A stretch of 64,000 bases of DNA from Bifidobacterium asteroides (GTDB taxonomy: Bacteria > Actinomycetota > Actinomycetes > Actinomycetales > Bifidobacteriaceae), in NCBI RefSeq assembly GCF_009683175.1, contig NZ_WKKW01000001.1, positions 909,653 through 973,652 of the forward strand. Reading direction: 5' to 3'. Position 1 is the stretch's first letter. Each line of letters opens with the position of its first letter. Under the pieces are notes generated by a model. The model ran no database searches, was not told the DNA's origin, and was given only the letters and a program-made list of their open reading frames with translations. The position numbers and the translations under genes were made by a program. Positions 44,787 through 55,914 of the stretch are shown in pieces.

Positions 44787-46916
44787 GTGGCAGATCTCAA
44801 CACTGACCCGTCCCGGACCCCGCAAGAGGGCCGGGAGCATGAGGAGGACAAGCCTCAGGATGACGGCATGACGGGCCAGGATCAGCTGGATCAGCTGGAC
44901 GACGCACAGCTGGATGACTCGCTCTCCCCTGAGCATTATGACGCCAGCGATCTGAAGGTGCTGGAGGGGCTGGAGGCAGTCCGCGTCCGTCCCGGCATGT
45001 ACATCGGCTCGACGGGTCCCAGGGGCCTGCATCACCTGGTCTACGAGATCGTCGACAACTCGGTCGACGAGGCCCTGGCCGGGTACGCCGACCATATTGA
45101 AGTCACCATCCTGCCCGACAACGGCATCCGCGTGGACGACAACGGCCGTGGCATTCCTGTCGACGAGGTGCCGGGCGAGGGCAAGAGCGGCGTCGAGGTG
45201 GTGATGACCAAGCTGCATGCCGGCGGCAAGTTCGGAGGCGGCGGTTACGCGGTCTCGGGCGGTCTGCACGGCGTGGGCATCTCCGTGGTCAACGCCCTGT
45301 CCACCAGAATCGACGTCCAGGTGCGCCGTCAGGGCTACCACTGGCATCAGAACTTCCGCAACCAGAAGCCCACCGCTCCACTGTCCAGGGACCAGGCCAT
45401 GGGGCCGGACGAGAGCACCGGGACCTCGGTGACCTTCTGGGCCGATCCCAAAATCTTCGAGACCACGGTCTACGACTTCGAGACCCTGCGCAGCCGTTTC
45501 CAGCAGATGGCCTTCCTCAACAAGGGCCTGCGGATCACCCTGACCGACCTGCGTCCCAATGACCAGGCCGGCGACGAGGTGGCGGGCGAGGAGCAGACCC
45601 CGGAGCAGAAGGGCCAGTCCGTCAGCTACCAGTACGCCAACGGCATCAAGGACTATGTGGACTACCTGGTCAAGGTCAGGAAGGCCACGCCAGTGGAAGC
45701 CGAGGTCATCGACTTCGAGGCAGAGGACCTGAAGCTGGGCATCTCCGCCGAGGTGGCCATGCAGTGGACCACCGCCTACTCGGAGTCGGTCCACACCTTC
45801 GCCAACACCATCGCGACCACCGAGGGCGGCACCCACGAAGAGGGGTTCCGCGCGGCTCTGACCAGCATGATCAACCGCTACGCCAGGGACAAGAACATCC
45901 TCAAGGACAAGGACGATAACCTATCTGGCGACGACGTGCGCGAGGGGCTGACCGCTGTGGTCTCCGTAAAGCTGACCAACCCCCAGTTCGAGGGCCAGAC
46001 CAAGACCAAGTTGGGCAACTCCGAGGCCAAGACCTTCGTCCAGCGGGTCATGACCGAGAGACTGAGTGACTGGTTCGATGCCCACCCAGGCGAGGCCAAG
46101 GCCATCATCCAGAAGGCCATGGAGGCCTCCCGGGCCCGGATCGCAGCCAAGAAGGCCCGCGAGAACACCCGTCGCAAGTCCATCTTCGAGACCGCCGGCA
46201 TGCCCGACAAGCTCAAGGACTGCCAGTCCAGCGACCCCGAGGAGTGCGAGCTGTTCATCGTGGAGGGCGACTCCGCAGGCGGCTCGGCCATCCAGGGGCG
46301 CAACCCCATGACCCAGGCCATCCTGCCTCTGCGCGGCAAGATCCTCAACACGGAGCGGGCCAGCCTGGACCGCATGATGAAGTCCGACACCATCGAATCC
46401 CTGATCACGGCCGTGGGCGGTGGATACGGCGAGGACTTCAACATCGACAAGGTGCGCTACCACAAGGTCATCATCATGGCCGACGCTGATGTGGACGGCG
46501 CCCACATCGCCACCCTGAATCTGACCCTCTTCTTCCGCTACATGCGACCCATGATCGAGGCGGGCTACGTCTACGTGGCCATGCCCCCGCTCTACCGGCT
46601 CAAGTGGACCAAGGGGCCCCACAGCTTCGTCTACACCGATGCCGAGCGCGACAGGGTCCTGGCCGAGGGCAAGGCCGCTGGCCGGCAGCTGCCCAAGGGC
46701 GAAGGCATCCAGCGCTACAAGGGTCTGGGCGAGATGAGCTACCAGGAGCTCTGGGAGACCACCATGGACCCGGAACACCGCATCCTCAAGAAGATCCGCA
46801 TCGATGACGCCGAGCAGGCCGACGAGACCTTCACCATGCTCATGGGCGACGAGGTCGAACCCCGGCGTCTGTTCATCCAGCGCAACGCCCACGACGCCCG
46901 CTTCATCGACGCCTGA
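44787..46916 (+). CDS. gyrB: DNA gyrase subunit B
   Basis: The ATPase subunit of gyrase. 709 residues: ATP-binding GHKL part (VDNSVDEALAGYADHIEV, DNGRGIPVDEVPGEGKSGVEVV, GGGYAVSGGLHGVGISVVNALS), transducer domain, and TOPRIM with EGDSAGGSAIQGRNPMTQAILPLRGKILN and DADVDGAHIATL. An acidic N-terminal stretch of 55 residues precedes the core. GTG at 44787 follows AAAGGA at 6 bases. gyrA starts 44 bases downstream. Confidence 0.97.
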   Translation: MADLNTDPSRTPQEGREHEEDKPQDDGMTGQDQLDQLDDAQLDDSLSPEHYDASDLKVLEGLEAVRVRPGMYIGSTGPRGLHHLVYEIVDNSVDEALAGYADHIEVTILPDNGIRVDDNGRGIPVDEVPGEGKSGVEVVMTKLHAGGKFGGGGYAVSGGLHGVGISVVNALSTRIDVQVRRQGYHWHQNFRNQKPTAPLSRDQAMGPDESTGTSVTFWADPKIFETTVYDFETLRSRFQQMAFLNKGLRITLTDLRPNDQAGDEVAGEEQTPEQKGQSVSYQYANGIKDYVDYLVKVRKATPVEAEVIDFEAEDLKLGISAEVAMQWTTAYSESVHTFANTIATTEGGTHEEGFRAALTSMINRYARDKNILKDKDDNLSGDDVREGLTAVVSVKLTNPQFEGQTKTKLGNSEAKTFVQRVMTERLSDWFDAHPGEAKAIIQKAMEASRARIAAKKARENTRRKSIFETAGMPDKLKDCQSSDPEECELFIVEGDSAGGSAIQGRNPMTQAILPLRGKILNTERASLDRMMKSDTIESLITAVGGGYGEDFNIDKVRYHKVIIMADADVDGAHIATLNLTLFFRYMRPMIEAGYVYVAMPPLYRLKWTKGPHSFVYTDAERDRVLAEGKAAGRQLPKGEGIQRYKGLGEMSYQELWETTMDPEHRILKKIRIDDAEQADETFTMLMGDEVEPRRLFIQRNAHDARFIDA

Positions 46917-46960
46917 GACGGACGCACTTCCCTTTTCACCATTTGAGCTAAGGATCGATT

Positions 46961-49678
<2,718 letters not shown>

Positions 49679-49686
49679 GTTGGTCC

Positions 49687-49712
49687 GCTACCAGTCTGAT
49701 AAGACTGGTAGC
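49687..49712 (+). terminator. Hairpin after gyrA
   Basis: GCTACCAGTC (49687-49696) pairs perfectly with GACTGGTAGC (49703-49712) around a 6-base loop, 8 bases after the gyrA stop. No T tract follows, so it may slow or stabilise rather than fully terminate. Confidence 0.6.
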
Positions 49713-49782
49713 CTCATAAGAAGTCATGCAGGCCCAGTGGCGGTATGCGCGGGCCATTGAAAGCAAGGATCAAGGAGTGCCG

Positions 49783-50409
49783 ATGAGCCAGGATGATCGG
49801 GAGCAGGTCAAGGCCGGCAAGCAGGGTGCTGATAAGCCCCAAAAGGGGAAGACCAAGACTGATGAATCCGCACAGGGCGAGTCCCGTCGGTCATCGTCGG
49901 TCACTCCCCCGGCTCCTGCAGCTGGCAGGACGGCATCGGGACGTTCCGCAAGAACCACAGCCTCGGCTGCCGGTCCGGTCAAGGTATCCTCATCCCGTCC
50001 TGTCCGGCCTGCAGCTTCGGCTTCGGCGGCGCGTCCCCACGTGCCTCGGGCCCGGCGCATGCAGCTGTCCCTGACCCGGCTGGAGCCCTGGTCGGTGGCC
50101 AAGGTCACCTTCCTGCTGGCCATCGCCGGGGGCATCATTCAGGTGGTGGCCGCTGCCCTGCTCTGGTTCCTGCTCAACGCCATGGGGCTCTTCGACAACC
50201 TGACCCAGGTCATTTCCAAGACGGGCCTGGACGCGGGCGGTTTCGACCTGGGCCAGGTGCTGAGCCTGGGGACGGTCCTGAGTTCGGTGACCATCTTCTC
50301 CATTTTCGAGATTGTCATCGTAGTGGTTCTGGTCACCATTTTCGCCTTCCTCTACAACCTGGTCAGTTCCCTGGTGGGGGGCATCCACGTGACCTTGGGC
50401 GACGACTGA
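49783..50409 (+). CDS. DUF3566 transmembrane protein
   Basis: 208 residues. The first 105 are hydrophilic, rich in K, A, S and P (KAGKQGADKPQKGKTK). The rest is the DUF3566 domain: RMQLSLTRLEPWSVAKVTFLLAIAGGIIQVVAAALLWFLL and a second long hydrophobic stretch (TVLSSVTIFSIFEIVIVVVLVTIFAFLYNL), ending with a conserved GGIHVTL. The family is restricted to actinobacteria, sits after gyrA in most of them, and is of unknown role, sometimes called DLP or CwsA-like in annotation. ATG 49783 follows AAGGAG. Confidence 0.9.
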   Translation: MSQDDREQVKAGKQGADKPQKGKTKTDESAQGESRRSSSVTPPAPAAGRTASGRSARTTASAAGPVKVSSSRPVRPAASASAARPHVPRARRMQLSLTRLEPWSVAKVTFLLAIAGGIIQVVAAALLWFLLNAMGLFDNLTQVISKTGLDAGGFDLGQVLSLGTVLSSVTIFSIFEIVIVVVLVTIFAFLYNLVSSLVGGIHVTLGDD

Positions 50410-50455
50410 GCCCCTGGTCGGCGCAGTCAATCGGCCGATAGGGCCGGGAGCGATT

Positions 50456-50461
50456 TAGACT
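50456..50461 (+). promoter_or_regulatory. Putative -10 box of a leaderless VanZ/RDD transcript
   Basis: TAGACT, then GGGATT, then ATG 50468. The spacer GGGATT is not a workable Shine-Dalgarno at that distance. Confidence 0.5.
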
Positions 50462-50467
50462 GGGATT

Positions 50468-51583
50468 ATGCTCTCGACGTACTTGGACTACTTCAGCGGC
50501 TCCTTCGGCATATCTCTGGTCTTTTGGCCCCTGGCCTCGCTGATCCTGACCCTGCCCATTCTTGCCCTGATCTACAACCGCTACCACCGGCTCCGGCTGA
50601 CCGCAGCCATGGCGGCCTATCTGACCGTCCTGTACCTGCTGGCCTTGGTCTTCTTCACCCTCTGGCCCATGCCCGACGACCGGGCCGCCTTCTGCGCCAC
50701 CCATCATCTGACCCCCCAGCTCAACCCCCTGCAGTTCCTGACCGACCTGAGCACGGGCGGGCGGATGGCCGTGCTGCAGATCCTGCTCAATGTGGCCTTC
50801 TTCCTGCCCCTGGGCTTCATCATGGGGCGGGTCTTCCGTTGGCGCTTCATCCTGGCTTTGCCGGTCGCCATCCTGGTCTCCCTCTTCATCGAGACGGCCC
50901 AGCTTACCGGGGTCTTCGGCATCGTGGGCTGCGCCTACCGCCTCTTCGACGTGGACGACCTGATCTGGAATACCTCGGGCGCCATAATCGGCTACCTGGT
51001 GGCCCTGGCAGCCAACAAACTCGTTCCCACCCGTCAGGCTGACGCCGCCCAGCTGGTCACCAACCCCGGGTTCATACACCGTGCCGTCTCCCTGGCTCTG
51101 GATCTGCTTCTGGCCACTATCCTGTCCATGTCCCTGGGGATGGGCATGACCTATGCGGTCCATCGCCTGGGCACCTATCAGCTGGACGGCCACTACCGCT
51201 TTGGCGGGCTGCTGATCGCCCCATCCGCTCTGGATGTGTTCGGGACTGTGGTGGATCTGGCTATGCTGCTGATCTTCGAATTGCTTATCCCCCTGCCCCG
51301 CCGGGGACGGACGCTGGGTGCCACCTTCACCCACATGACTATCGAGACCAAGCAACGGCATGGCTGGTCCCGCTTCCTCTTCTATCTGTTCCGGACCGCA
51401 ATCATCCTGGCCGTTTTCGGCCCCTGGACCGGCAACGTTCAGATTGCAACGCGCATCCTGGCCCTGCTCCTGCTGATCTTCTATCTGATCAAGCGGCAGA
51501 TGCCCTACGACCTCTTGCCCGGGACAGCCTACCGGGAGGAGGACACAGGTGCGGAGGAATCCCCCGACGACCGGCGGGGGTGA
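50468..51583 (+). CDS. VanZ-RDD domain membrane protein
   Basis: 371 residues with about eight hydrophobic segments. Residues 1-180 match the VanZ-like fold: FTLWPMPDD, LNPLQFLTDL, LLNVAFFLPLGFIMG, and the acidic IETAQLTGVFGIVGCAYRLFDVDDLIWNTSGAIIGYL. Residues 195-330 look like an RDD membrane domain (FIHRAVSLALDLLLA, then RRGRTLGATFTHMTIE). Such fusions are annotated as teicoplanin-resistance-like proteins, but the family name overstates the evidence; VanZ-like proteins occur in many non-resistant bacteria. The last 55 bases overlap the 3' end of the convergent EamA gene. Confidence 0.82.
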   Translation: MLSTYLDYFSGSFGISLVFWPLASLILTLPILALIYNRYHRLRLTAAMAAYLTVLYLLALVFFTLWPMPDDRAAFCATHHLTPQLNPLQFLTDLSTGGRMAVLQILLNVAFFLPLGFIMGRVFRWRFILALPVAILVSLFIETAQLTGVFGIVGCAYRLFDVDDLIWNTSGAIIGYLVALAANKLVPTRQADAAQLVTNPGFIHRAVSLALDLLLATILSMSLGMGMTYAVHRLGTYQLDGHYRFGGLLIAPSALDVFGTVVDLAMLLIFELLIPLPRRGRTLGATFTHMTIETKQRHGWSRFLFYLFRTAIILAVFGPWTGNVQIATRILALLLLIFYLIKRQMPYDLLPGTAYREEDTGAEESPDDRRG

Positions 51584-52482
51584 AGCCTGACCTCGGACAG
51601 GATGATGGCGGCGAAGATGATGGCGAAGCCCAGCAGATGGGTGGCCGTCAGCTCCTCGTGCAGGACCAGGACCGAGACCAGCATGCCGAACAGGCTCTCC
51701 GAGCACAGGATCAGCGAACCCTGGGCGGCGGGGACCCTGGAAAAGGCGATGTTCTGGAAGTTCTGGGCCATCAGGGTCGAGATCAGCGTCAGATAAATCA
51801 TGGAGCCCAGGGTCGAGGGCGTGAAGTCGGCCACAGTGGGAAAGGGATCGAAGATCAGCGCGCAGATCAGGAAGAGGATGCCGCCGAAGAGCAGCTCCAG
51901 GTAGGTCAGCGTGGGGGCATCGAACTTCTTGGTCAGGAAACCGGTGATCACCAGGTTGACTCCATAGAGTAGCGCGCCGGCCAGGGTCAGCAGGTCACCG
52001 GTGCTCAAGGCCAGCCCCTGTCCCCCGCCCTGGGCAGGCAGCGAGATCAGAGCCACGCCCAGGATGCAGATGGCAGCCGCGACGAAGTGGCGTAGGGCCG
52101 GCCGTCGACGGGCCATGATCCAGACCAGGAAGGGCACAAAGATGCAGTAGGTGGCCGTCAGGAAGGAGTTGCGGCCCGGAGCGATGGTGGTCAGTCCCAT
52201 CATCTGCAGGCTGAAGGCCGCCCAGTAGCTGACTCCCAGAATCAGCCCCGGCACCAGGGTGTGTATGGCCCCGGTCCTGCGCAACCGTGGAAGCAAAAAG
52301 GGCGTCATGATGACGATGGCGCACAGGATCCGAATGCCCATCAACCAGCGCACGGTCAGGGTCTCCATGGCAACCTTTTCGAAGGTGTATCCGGCTCCCC
52401 AGGCGGCCGCGGCCATCAGCAGCATCAGGCGGGCCAGCCAGGTGGAGGGTTTCCAGGACGAAGAGGGTGCGAAGGTAGACAT
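51529..52482 (-). CDS. EamA/DMT-family transporter
   Basis: 317 residues with ten hydrophobic segments in two EamA repeats: LARLMLLMAAAAWGAGYTF at the start, GRNSFLTATYCIFVPFLVW in the first repeat, LLTLAGALLYGVNLVITGFL at the second, and PAAQGSLILCSESLFGMLVSVLVL with conserved E near the end. DMT proteins export amino acids, metabolites or drugs, or import small compounds; the substrate is unknown. The promoter appears leaderless (TAGAGT 6 bases before the ATG). Convergent 55-base overlap with the VanZ/RDD gene. Confidence 0.9.
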   Translation of the reverse strand: MSTFAPSSSWKPSTWLARLMLLMAAAAWGAGYTFEKVAMETLTVRWLMGIRILCAIVIMTPFLLPRLRRTGAIHTLVPGLILGVSYWAAFSLQMMGLTTIAPGRNSFLTATYCIFVPFLVWIMARRRPALRHFVAAAICILGVALISLPAQGGGQGLALSTGDLLTLAGALLYGVNLVITGFLTKKFDAPTLTYLELLFGGILFLICALIFDPFPTVADFTPSTLGSMIYLTLISTLMAQNFQNIAFSRVPAAQGSLILCSESLFGMLVSVLVLHEELTATHLLGFAIIFAAIILSEVRLHPRRSSGDSSAPVSSSR

Positions 52483-52488
52483 GTTTCG

Positions 52489-52494
52489 ACTCTA
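52489..52494 (-). promoter_or_regulatory. Putative -10 box of a leaderless EamA transcript
   Basis: On the minus strand TAGAGT, CGAAAC, ATG 52482: the same geometry as at rlmB, trxB, the Nudix gene and others. Confidence 0.5.
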
Positions 52495-52608
52495 ACCGTG
52501 CCCGTCCACAAGTGAGAATTGATTCGCACCATGTTTGCCCGAGTTCGGCTTCAGACAAGCGAGGTCTGCCATGCGGACATCTCCGATATCATGGAAGAAC
52601 GGTGATAA

Positions 52609-52634
52609 CGGCGGCCATGGGTCCTCGGCCGCCG
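52609..52634 (+). promoter_or_regulatory. GC-rich hairpin immediately before the response-regulator ribosome site
   Basis: CGGCGGCC (52609-52616) pairs with GGCCGCCG (52627-52634), with a 10-base loop. The Shine-Dalgarno AAGGAG (52639-52644) follows within a few bases. It could be a leader stem that affects translation, or a terminator-like element for anything upstream. Confidence 0.45.
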
Positions 52635-52655
52635 GGGTAAGGAGTGTGCGCCAGG

Positions 52656-53366
52656 ATGATCAGAATCGCAGTGGTGGATGATGATTCCATCAGCTGCCGG
52701 ACTATGGTCAATTACCTGAGCCGCTACCGCAAGGAACGTCATGAAGAACTGTCGGTCAGCGTCTTCACCGATGGCAAGGCCTTTGCAGACGGCTATCGAC
52801 CCGTGTATGACATCCTTCTTCTGGACATTCAGATGACCCCCATGGACGGAATCGAGGTGGCCCGCAGGGTGCGCGCTCGTGATGAGTCGGTGGTCATCGT
52901 CTTCATCACTTCCGCCCCCCAGTACGCCATCAACGGCTATGAGGTTGGTGCACTCTCCTACCTGCTCAAGCCCCTGCCCTGGTTCGCCTTCTCCCAGGAG
53001 CTGGACCGGTCCATCGCCCAGGTGCGTGGCCGCGTGGACCTGTCCATCCTGATTACCGAGGGTGCACGATTCACCCGGATTCCCCTCAAGGACATCGTCT
53101 TCATCGAGTCCGTCCGCCACAGCAGCGTCATCCACACCTTGGACTCCTCGCTGACCACGAACAGCACGCTGAAGAGTCTGGAGGGCCAGTTGGACCAGCG
53201 GGGATTCTTCCGCTCCAACTCCTGTTACCTGGTCAATCTTGCCCACGTGACAGGCATGGAGGACCAGGACTGCATTATGTCCACCGGTCAGCGGCTGCGG
53301 GTCAGTCGACCCCGTAAGAAGTCTTTTATGACGGCTCTTACCGCCTACGTGGCAGGTCGGCCATGA
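52656..53366 (+). CDS. LytTR-family response regulator
   Basis: 236 residues. The receiver domain has acidic IRIAVVDDDS, the phosphorylation Asp in ILLLDIQMTPMDG, Thr/Ser in IVFITSAPQYAI and the conserved LLKPL. The C-terminal LytTR DNA-binding domain spans about 130-236 (ILITEGARFTRIPLKDIVFIESVRH, then RGFFRSNSCYLVNLAHVTGME). The start at ATG 52656 is chosen because AAGGAG lies 11 bases upstream; GTG 52644 would overlap that site. The stop overlaps the kinase start by 4 bases. AgrA-type regulators respond to peptides or small signals. Confidence 0.92.
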   Translation: MIRIAVVDDDSISCRTMVNYLSRYRKERHEELSVSVFTDGKAFADGYRPVYDILLLDIQMTPMDGIEVARRVRARDESVVIVFITSAPQYAINGYEVGALSYLLKPLPWFAFSQELDRSIAQVRGRVDLSILITEGARFTRIPLKDIVFIESVRHSSVIHTLDSSLTTNSTLKSLEGQLDQRGFFRSNSCYLVNLAHVTGMEDQDCIMSTGQRLRVSRPRKKSFMTALTAYVAGRP

Positions 53367-54730
53367 CCACCACCCACATCCTCAACGCCCTGCCCGACAT
53401 CCCCCGGCTCTATACGGCCATCAGCGAATGGCTGGGTTGCCTGGTCTACCTGTTGGCCATCGGTTCGAGGACCTCCCGCCTGCGGATGGCGGCAGTCCTT
53501 CTGCCTGGTCTGGCCGTGCTGGTTGTGGTCCAATACTGGGCCGGCACCCTGCCTATCGCCTTCTGGATCATCAGTATGTGTCTGGCCGTGGCCTGCATGT
53601 ACGCCATCATCATGCTGGCTTCAGGGTTGGGGGCGTTGGATGGGGCCTATCTGCTGGCCCGTGCCTTCGTCCTGGCTGAACTGGTTGCCTCCCTGCACTG
53701 GCAGTTGGACTCCTTCATGCGGCCTGCCGGCCACGGCCTGTACGACCCGGCCTCCCTGATCCTGCTGGTCCTGATCTATGGCGGTGTCGGGCTGTTGGCC
53801 TGGGTGGCGGAGCGGCGCAACTTCGCCGACGCCCAGCCCTCCGTGCCTGGACGCAGCGTCTTCATGGCTGCGGTCATTGCGGTGGTCACCTTCGCCATGT
53901 CCAACCTGAGCTTCGTCTCCACGAACACCCCATTCTCCGGTCGGGTCGGTCTGGAGATCTTCTACATCCGCACCCTGGTGGACCTGTGCGGGTTCGCAAT
54001 GCTCTATGCCCAGCAGGAGCAGCTGCGGGAGAGCCATACCAGCGCCGAGCTGGCCTCCATCAACGCCCGGGCTTACAGCCAGCATCGGGAGTACATGCGC
54101 TCCAAGGAGAATCTGGAGGCCATGGGAAGGCTTGCCCACGACCTCAAGCATCAGATTGCGGCCCTGCGCTCGCAGATGGACCCTGAGCGCAAGTCCCAGG
54201 ACTTCGAGGAGCTGGAGGCTGCGGTCGGACGGTATGGAGCGCAGCAGCACACCGGCAATCCCATCCTTGACGTGGTCATGTCGACCAAGGAGCGCATTTG
54301 TTCCGAAGAGGGGATCACCCTGACCATGGTGGCTGACGGTTCGCTCTTGGAGGGGATGGCGCCCATGGATGTCTCCACCCTCTTCGGCAACGCCTTGGAC
54401 AATGCCATTGAGGCTTTGAGGAAGGTCAAGGAACCCGACCGCCGTCTAATCAAGGTGGCCCTGTACGCCCGGGGACAATTCGTGGTGATTCGCATTGAAA
54501 ATTATTTCGCCTCGCCTCTGAATTGGAAGGGCAACGGCGAATTGGCCACCACCAAGACCAGGACCGACGGTGGCCTGCATGGATACGGGGTCAAGTCCAT
54601 CCGGCACATAGCCCATCGCTACCAGGGCGAGATAACCCTACGTACCGAGCATCACTGGTTCAGCCTCTGTGTGCTCCTGCCGAGGGAGGGCGATCAGTTG
54701 AAGCCCATGGCGGCATCGGCGACCTTATAG
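53363..54730 (+). CDS. GHKL-domain sensor histidine kinase (AgrC-like)
   Basis: 455 residues. About six N-terminal hydrophobic segments (e.g. VYLLAIGSRTS, FWIISMCLAVACMYAIIMLA, GRSVFMAAVIAVVTFAMS) make up the sensor. The kinase part carries the H-box MGRLAHDLKHQIAALR with the phospho-His, the N-box LFGNALDNAIEAL and the G-box GLHGYGVKSI, a GHKL ATPase of the HPK10 type. It should phosphorylate the LytTR regulator encoded just upstream. No prepeptide or AgrB-like processing protein is found near it, so the ligand may be encoded elsewhere or be a non-peptide signal. The 3' end overlaps the GT2 gene by 37 bases, convergently. Confidence 0.9.
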   Translation: MTTTHILNALPDIPRLYTAISEWLGCLVYLLAIGSRTSRLRMAAVLLPGLAVLVVVQYWAGTLPIAFWIISMCLAVACMYAIIMLASGLGALDGAYLLARAFVLAELVASLHWQLDSFMRPAGHGLYDPASLILLVLIYGGVGLLAWVAERRNFADAQPSVPGRSVFMAAVIAVVTFAMSNLSFVSTNTPFSGRVGLEIFYIRTLVDLCGFAMLYAQQEQLRESHTSAELASINARAYSQHREYMRSKENLEAMGRLAHDLKHQIAALRSQMDPERKSQDFEELEAAVGRYGAQQHTGNPILDVVMSTKERICSEEGITLTMVADGSLLEGMAPMDVSTLFGNALDNAIEALRKVKEPDRRLIKVALYARGQFVVIRIENYFASPLNWKGNGELATTKTRTDGGLHGYGVKSIRHIAHRYQGEITLRTEHHWFSLCVLLPREGDQLKPMAASATL

Positions 54731-55743
54731 CCCAGACGGATGGCCAGGCGGCCCGGCCGGCCCGGCATGTTGATTATCCGACAGAGCAGGGTGGAGCGCA
54801 CGTCGGAGGCGATGACGGGGGAGCGGTGCTCCAGCCTTCGCCAGAGCATGTCCTTGTTCCGGTAGTTGCTGGGTTTGCGAGAGAGGATCAGGAAGACCGA
54901 GGTCACTACGCAGTTGATGGACAAATAGTGGATCATATAACGATAGAGTCCACGGGGAACCGTCCCCGGGTCAGGAGTTGAATCCGCCATGAGCCCGTTG
55001 ACCAGCAGCAGTTGTGAAACACGGGCGATCATGATCGAGGTCTGCACCGACTGGCCCTGTCGACCGGTGTGATAGCGGTAGAAATTCGTGTCCAGGTAGA
55101 GCAGGGTGTGTACCCAGGGCAGGGGCTGATAGGAGTAGATGAAGTCCACGTAGTAGGTGTGTTCGGGCAGGCGGGTGTGGGCCTGTCGGAGCACCTCGGT
55201 GCGCAGGATCAGGGCGTGCATGATCATGTACTGGGCCAGTCCGAACCGTCGCAGGTGGTTCCAGCCCAGCACCCGCCCCGGATCCATGACGCTGCGGAAG
55301 TTGATGACCCGCTTATGCTTGCGGCCTTCCTTCTCGTAGACGTAGTTGGTGACCACCATGTCCACCGGATTCGTACGTCGCGACTGGTCGCGCAGCTGAT
55401 CTAGAACCAGGCCCAGGGAAGTCGGGTCCACCCAGTCGTCGGCATCGACCACCTTGACATAGCGGCCCCTGGCAGCTGCCAGACCCGTGTTGACTGCGCC
55501 GCCGTGGCCCTTGTTGGTCTGGCTGATCAGACGGAGAGTGTGCGGGTGGCGTTCCCGGTATGACCGCACCACCTGCGCTGTGTCATCGGTGGAACCGTCA
55601 TCGACCACGATGACCTCCAGATCGTCCCCCTCCCGGCTCAGAAGCGAATCCAGGCAGGTCGGCAGATGCTGGGCCATGTTATAGGCAGGGACGATGAAAG
55701 TGAGAACGAGCGGGCTCGTGGAGGCCGGGCGGTCAGCTGTCAT
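54694..55743 (-). CDS. Family 2 glycosyltransferase
   Basis: 349 residues, GT-A fold: N-terminal LTFIVPAYNMAQHLPTCLDSLL, EVIVVDDGSTDDT with the nucleotide-binding Asp, and YVKVVDADDWV as the DxD region. The remaining part (VTNYVYEKEGRK) lacks membrane helices, so it is probably a cytoplasmic or peripheral enzyme. It is likely to add a sugar to a surface glycan or teichoic-acid-like polymer. It lies after a terminator-like hairpin that separates it from GtrA. No convincing ribosome site is visible. Confidence 0.88.
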   Translation of the reverse strand: MTADRPASTSPLVLTFIVPAYNMAQHLPTCLDSLLSREGDDLEVIVVDDGSTDDTAQVVRSYRERHPHTLRLISQTNKGHGGAVNTGLAAARGRYVKVVDADDWVDPTSLGLVLDQLRDQSRRTNPVDMVVTNYVYEKEGRKHKRVINFRSVMDPGRVLGWNHLRRFGLAQYMIMHALILRTEVLRQAHTRLPEHTYYVDFIYSYQPLPWVHTLLYLDTNFYRYHTGRQGQSVQTSIMIARVSQLLLVNGLMADSTPDPGTVPRGLYRYMIHYLSINCVVTSVFLILSRKPSNYRNKDMLWRRLEHRSPVIASDVRSTLLCRIINMPGRPGRLAIRLGYKVADAAMGFN

Positions 55744-55848
55744 GAACGATCACTTCGCAAAAGAATGGGTCGGCGGGTATGTCGGCGGGGTTGCCGTAAT
55801 CCCGCCGGCGGCCGTTGCGACCACTGTACATGATGGGTTTGAGGGAAA

Positions 55849-55908
55849 GGCCCCACCCCTCTGGCCGCCGATGCATGCCGGTTCATTGACGGCCGGGGGA
55901 GTGGGGCC
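55849..55908 (-). terminator. Terminator-like hairpin after the GtrA gene
   Basis: Outer arms GGCCCCAC (55849-55856) and GTGGGGCC (55901-55908), and inner GGCCG/CGGCC (55863-55867, 55890-55894). On the minus strand the stem is followed by TTTCCCT. It starts 6 bases after the GtrA stop. Confidence 0.6.
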
Positions 55909-55914
55909 GGAATT

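Noticed and set aside
52483..52655. LytTR binding repeats in front of the response regulator
   Set aside because: ACCGT-like words occur once near 52495 but no pair with the proper spacing is visible.
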